Below, one piece after another: positions 61,311 to 64,000 of a DNA stretch of 64,000 nucleotides. The notes under the pieces are model-generated. The model ran no database searches. It was not told the origin of the DNA and saw only the letters and a program-made list of their open reading frames with translations. Positions within the stretch are counted from its first letter, which is position 1, and the number at the start of each line of letters is the position of its first letter. A program made the position numbers and the translations under genes. Origin of the DNA: Mucilaginibacter empetricola (GTDB lineage: Bacteria; Bacteroidota; Bacteroidia; Sphingobacteriales; Sphingobacteriaceae); assembly GCF_024808665.1 (NCBI RefSeq), contig NZ_JANUBZ010000018.1:1-64000 (forward strand), written 5' to 3'.

Positions 61311-62441
61311 CTAACCCACCTTTTTCACTAGGAAACGTTTTCTAAGCCACTCGCGCACAGGCTCATCATAAAACCGCAGGCTTACCCAAGCTATGGCTAC
61401 GGCTATAATTGCCAGACCAAGGCCGGCTAAAAGTCCCTGGGCCATGGGTATTTTATTGTTGCTCACCCAGGCAATATGCAGGTACATGAGCGGATAATGT
61501 GTGATGTAGAGCGGGTAAGATATGGCACCCAAAAACTTGCAAACCTTAACAGATGTTTTGCTCACTAAAGTGCCCCCGGCACCAATAGATACAATAAGCG
61601 GGAATATAACGATGATGACAAAAGCTTCATATATACCGTTCATCCACAAATGATCTGGCCCACCAATGCGGGGAACTGCTAAAAAAACAATAATAAGGAA
61701 GCTGCAAACAGCGAATGCGTTTTTAATATGGATCAGTTTGCCCACGCGCATCAGCAACACGCCCGCGAAAAAGGGATAAAGCAAACGGGTAAGACCAATA
61801 TTAACCTGTGTTTTATCAATAGACCAGCCGCCGATTACATCACCCTGTGGTCCCCATACCAAAAAGTGGATAAGCAAACATGCCGATAATATGACAAATA
61901 TGGTAAGCAATGTTTTAGAGAACCGGCGAATGAGTACCGCATAAAGGATATTGGCAATGTACTCGTAAAAAAGAGACCAGGCGGCGCCGTTGAGCGGGTG
62001 TGTTTCCTGCCAGCCGCGAATATCCATCGACGGCAGCAGTGGCAGCATGGTAAAGCCAACCAGCATAACCAATAGCATTTTCCAAACAGGTGTCGCAGCA
62101 ATGAGCGGGAACGCAGCGCCGGTTTGGAAATAAAAAAGCAATGCGCCAATTAGCGTACCTGCAATTACCATGGGCTGCAAGCGGATAAGCCGGCGTTTGT
62201 AAAAATCCCACTGGGTCATTTGGTCCCAACGATCATCATAGGCATAAGCAACCACAAAACCCGACAATAAAAAGAAAAAATCGACCGCTAAATAGCCGTG
62301 GTTGATGATCTGGTGAAAACGATCGCCGGAGTAAGTTTCAAATACGTGAAAAATTACCACCAAAATAGAGGCTACGCCACGCAATCCGTCCAGGATTTCA
62401 TAATGGCTTTTTGATTTAAGATAGGTTGGAGCTTGGTTCAT
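61311..62441 (-). CDS. Acyltransferase-3 family membrane protein
   Basis: The 376-residue protein has about ten TM segments. The N-terminal YEILDGLRGVASILVVIFHVFE carries the conserved R and H, and DFFFLLSGFVVAYAYDDRW and KRRLIRLQPMVIAG follow. It transfers acyl groups to an envelope glycan or small molecule. It is a paralogue of the protein at 48145 but distant in sequence. Confidence 0.9.
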   Translation of the reverse strand: MNQAPTYLKSKSHYEILDGLRGVASILVVIFHVFETYSGDRFHQIINHGYLAVDFFFLLSGFVVAYAYDDRWDQMTQWDFYKRRLIRLQPMVIAGTLIGALLFYFQTGAAFPLIAATPVWKMLLVMLVGFTMLPLLPSMDIRGWQETHPLNGAAWSLFYEYIANILYAVLIRRFSKTLLTIFVILSACLLIHFLVWGPQGDVIGGWSIDKTQVNIGLTRLLYPFFAGVLLMRVGKLIHIKNAFAVCSFLIIVFLAVPRIGGPDHLWMNGIYEAFVIIVIFPLIVSIGAGGTLVSKTSVKVCKFLGAISYPLYITHYPLMYLHIAWVSNNKIPMAQGLLAGLGLAIIAVAIAWVSLRFYDEPVREWLRKRFLVKKVG

Positions 62442-62530
62442 TGCCCAGGTAAAATAAGTAAAAAATAATTAGGTTATATTTTGGTTGATTTGTTTTGCTG
62501 AACAAATGCGGATACCAATATAGGTTTTAA

Positions 62531-63637
62531 TTATCTTTTATCAGTAACCTTAAATCGTAATACCCTGCGCCTGTCAAACATAATATCCATATAGGCCAGC
62601 GTGTAATCTCGCACTACATAGGCAAAATCATACGTATCGCCATGGCGGCTAAATGTGATATATTGTTGCCGTTTGATGGCGAATGTATCTGTAACCGTTC
62701 GCGGAAAGCAGCGCTTGCAATCAAATACCTCGTAAGTAATATCCGGGTTTGTGAAAGCATTTGTGTTAATCTGCAGCTGCCTGATTAATCCCGCATATTT
62801 TAATTTAAAATGTATTGTATCGCCTTTCTTAGCTTTGACTATTCCGGACGCAGGTGCCAGCACTTTTATGTCGCCGATATCGTCTGGACTATAATACGGA
62901 TTTGCTGAAAATGTTTCTTTTGTGTACTTAGGTATCAGTACCCATTTAGGATCTAATGGAAAATGATTTTTAGCGAATTCCTCAGCCGGCGTTAACCAGT
63001 AATAATCATCGAAATGTTTTATAAAATGTGTTAATTTATCGTTGTCATCTTTCAGGCAAAAACCTGCCGCCCAGGTGGCATCCAGCAGATAATAGTTGCC
63101 ATTTAACTGCACCACATTCCAGGCATGATCTAATTCGCCGGGTGTGCCAACTTCGTAATATTCGGTTCGGGTATAGCCCGGTACAACTTCGGCATGCAAG
63201 CCTGCAATGTCACACATTCTTTTAAAAAGCATAGCATAGCCCTGGCAAACGGCCCGCCCTTTGTCAAGTGCTTTGTTGATATATTCGTTTTCCCATACTT
63301 TTTCTTTTATGATGCAGGCCAGCGTATCATCCGACGGACAATCGAATGTGACAGCGTCTTCGCCCTGATCCGCGTGACGGTTATAATATTTATAGTCGTA
63401 GGCGATATGGCCGGTTATCCATATAAAGATGGCCCTGGCTTTTGATACTTCATCTGTATAGTGATTCGTTAACTGTTTTGTAAGACCTACAATATTGCCA
63501 TCGTATTTTACTTGCAGGGCCAGGCTGTCTGCGTGAGAAAGACGAATATCACGGATTCTTCCTTCCTGGGCATAAATAAAAGACTGGGACAGGGAGAAAA
63601 ACACGACAGTTACAGCTAAAAACCTACGAACGAGCAT
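62531..63637 (-). CDS. Exported transglutaminase-like protein
   Basis: A signal peptide (1-23, ending YAQ) precedes a transglutaminase-core domain with the triad C131 (GRAVCQGYAMLFKRMC), H171 (GELDHAWNVV) and D186 (YLLDATW). The C-terminal third is a beta domain. Bacterial members are usually cysteine proteases or peptide-modifying enzymes in the periplasm rather than cross-linkers. The length (368 aa) is normal. Confidence 0.9.
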   Translation of the reverse strand: MLVRRFLAVTVVFFSLSQSFIYAQEGRIRDIRLSHADSLALQVKYDGNIVGLTKQLTNHYTDEVSKARAIFIWITGHIAYDYKYYNRHADQGEDAVTFDCPSDDTLACIIKEKVWENEYINKALDKGRAVCQGYAMLFKRMCDIAGLHAEVVPGYTRTEYYEVGTPGELDHAWNVVQLNGNYYLLDATWAAGFCLKDDNDKLTHFIKHFDDYYWLTPAEEFAKNHFPLDPKWVLIPKYTKETFSANPYYSPDDIGDIKVLAPASGIVKAKKGDTIHFKLKYAGLIRQLQINTNAFTNPDITYEVFDCKRCFPRTVTDTFAIKRQQYITFSRHGDTYDFAYVVRDYTLAYMDIMFDRRRVLRFKVTDKR

Positions 63638-63734
63638 AAGTATATAACATTGATGAAATAGTATAAATATACTTTATTAAAGCAAAACAAGAAACCGCAC
63701 TATTTTAACTCCCCCCGCTGCCGCAAGAGTCCTT

Positions 63735-63865
63735 GTTGGTCGGGATTTATAATCCTCGACCCAATATTTGTGGATTTGTAATCCACGAAATGAAAATTTA
63801 TATTTAGCAAAGGGGATTGCAAATCCCCACTATTTTAGTCCTGGATTATAAATCCGGACTAACGT
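63735..63865 (+). repeat. Full-length composite REP element, copy i
   Basis: All four modules in the usual order, with small changes (AGTCCTGGATTATAAATCC in the last). It lies between two minus-strand genes. Confidence 0.82.
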
Positions 63866-63877
63866 GTTTCATCACTC

Positions 63878-64000
63878 TCAAAACTTATTTTTATTAATCA
63901 ACTCCATAAAGCGCTCCCTGAATTTTTCACTAACGGGGATGCGTTTATCGGCGATAAAAATGTGGTTGTCTTCCACTTTGCTTAACTGTTCGTAATTAAT
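63878..64000 (-). CDS. C-terminal end of a LytTR-type DNA-binding protein (cut by window edge)
   Basis: The frame enters from the right edge and ends at a TGA at 63878. It reads INYEQLSKVEDNHIFIADKR followed by IPVSEKFRERFMELI, the closing strands and last helix of a LytTR domain. It is probably a LytR/AlgR-type response regulator. The receiver domain would lie beyond the window. Confidence 0.7.
   Translation of the reverse strand: MNYEQLSKVEDNHIFIADKRIPVSEKFRERFMELINKNKF

Overview
The window reads as chromosomal DNA of a Bacteroidota bacterium of the family Sphingobacteriaceae; Mucilaginibacter or a close relative is my best guess, from family content and not from a search. Supporting signs are TAnnTTTG-type -7 promoter boxes, few Shine-Dalgarno sequences, lineage-typical families (DUF4175, DUF6090, DUF6624, DUF1080, a CBU_0592-like membrane protein, a BamA-like C-terminal barrel) and many intergenic palindromic repeats.

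Bases 1-30.6 kb are mostly housekeeping. In order they hold thiL, the divergent NAD-synthesis pair nadA/nadB, tRNA-Gly(CCC), a gamma-carbonic-anhydrase-like protein, an Ig-like lipoprotein and mnmG. Next to mnmG is a cluster of six 16-bp palindromes matching parS centromere sites. Then come an ABC-F ATPase, a pirin, an mlaE-F-D lipid transporter, glutathione peroxidase, and a DUF4175/anti-sigma-kinase-like/ybeY operon. A run of accessory regulators, exporters and oxidoreductases follows. A MITE-like repeat family is scattered here.

Bases 30.6-47.8 kb are an integrative mobilizable element of about 17.1 kb inserted at the 3' end of tRNA-Pro(GGG). It is bounded by 52-bp direct repeats, with tandem GGTCAAACA arm-type sites near both ends. 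Its right half carries a tyrosine recombinase, an AlbA/Schlafen-type ATPase regulator, an excisionase-like HTH protein, a Toprim/CHC2-like primase, a nested-hairpin oriT, MobC, a relaxase and a zeta-toxin-like kinase. No type IV secretion genes are present, so transfer must rely on a helper. Its left half is AT-rich cargo: a metallophosphoesterase, a structured small-RNA candidate, about a dozen small mostly acidic unknown proteins on one strand, and a histidine phosphatase.

Bases 47.8-64 kb are accessory chromosome: acyltransferases, a Crp/Fnr-SDR pair, an outer-membrane barrel, an AraC regulator broken by a stop codon, and a DeoR/cupredoxin/DUF1080/MFS locus with shared operator-like TTGCAA sites. 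A REP-associated tyrosine transposase (RAYT) lies between the two halves of a composite repeat whose gene-less copies are scattered through this third. The window ends inside a LytTR-type regulator.

The best leads are the RAYT/composite-repeat arrangement, the element-borne small RNA, the -1-frame A10 junction ahead of the zeta kinase, the paired arm-type sites and the parS cluster.
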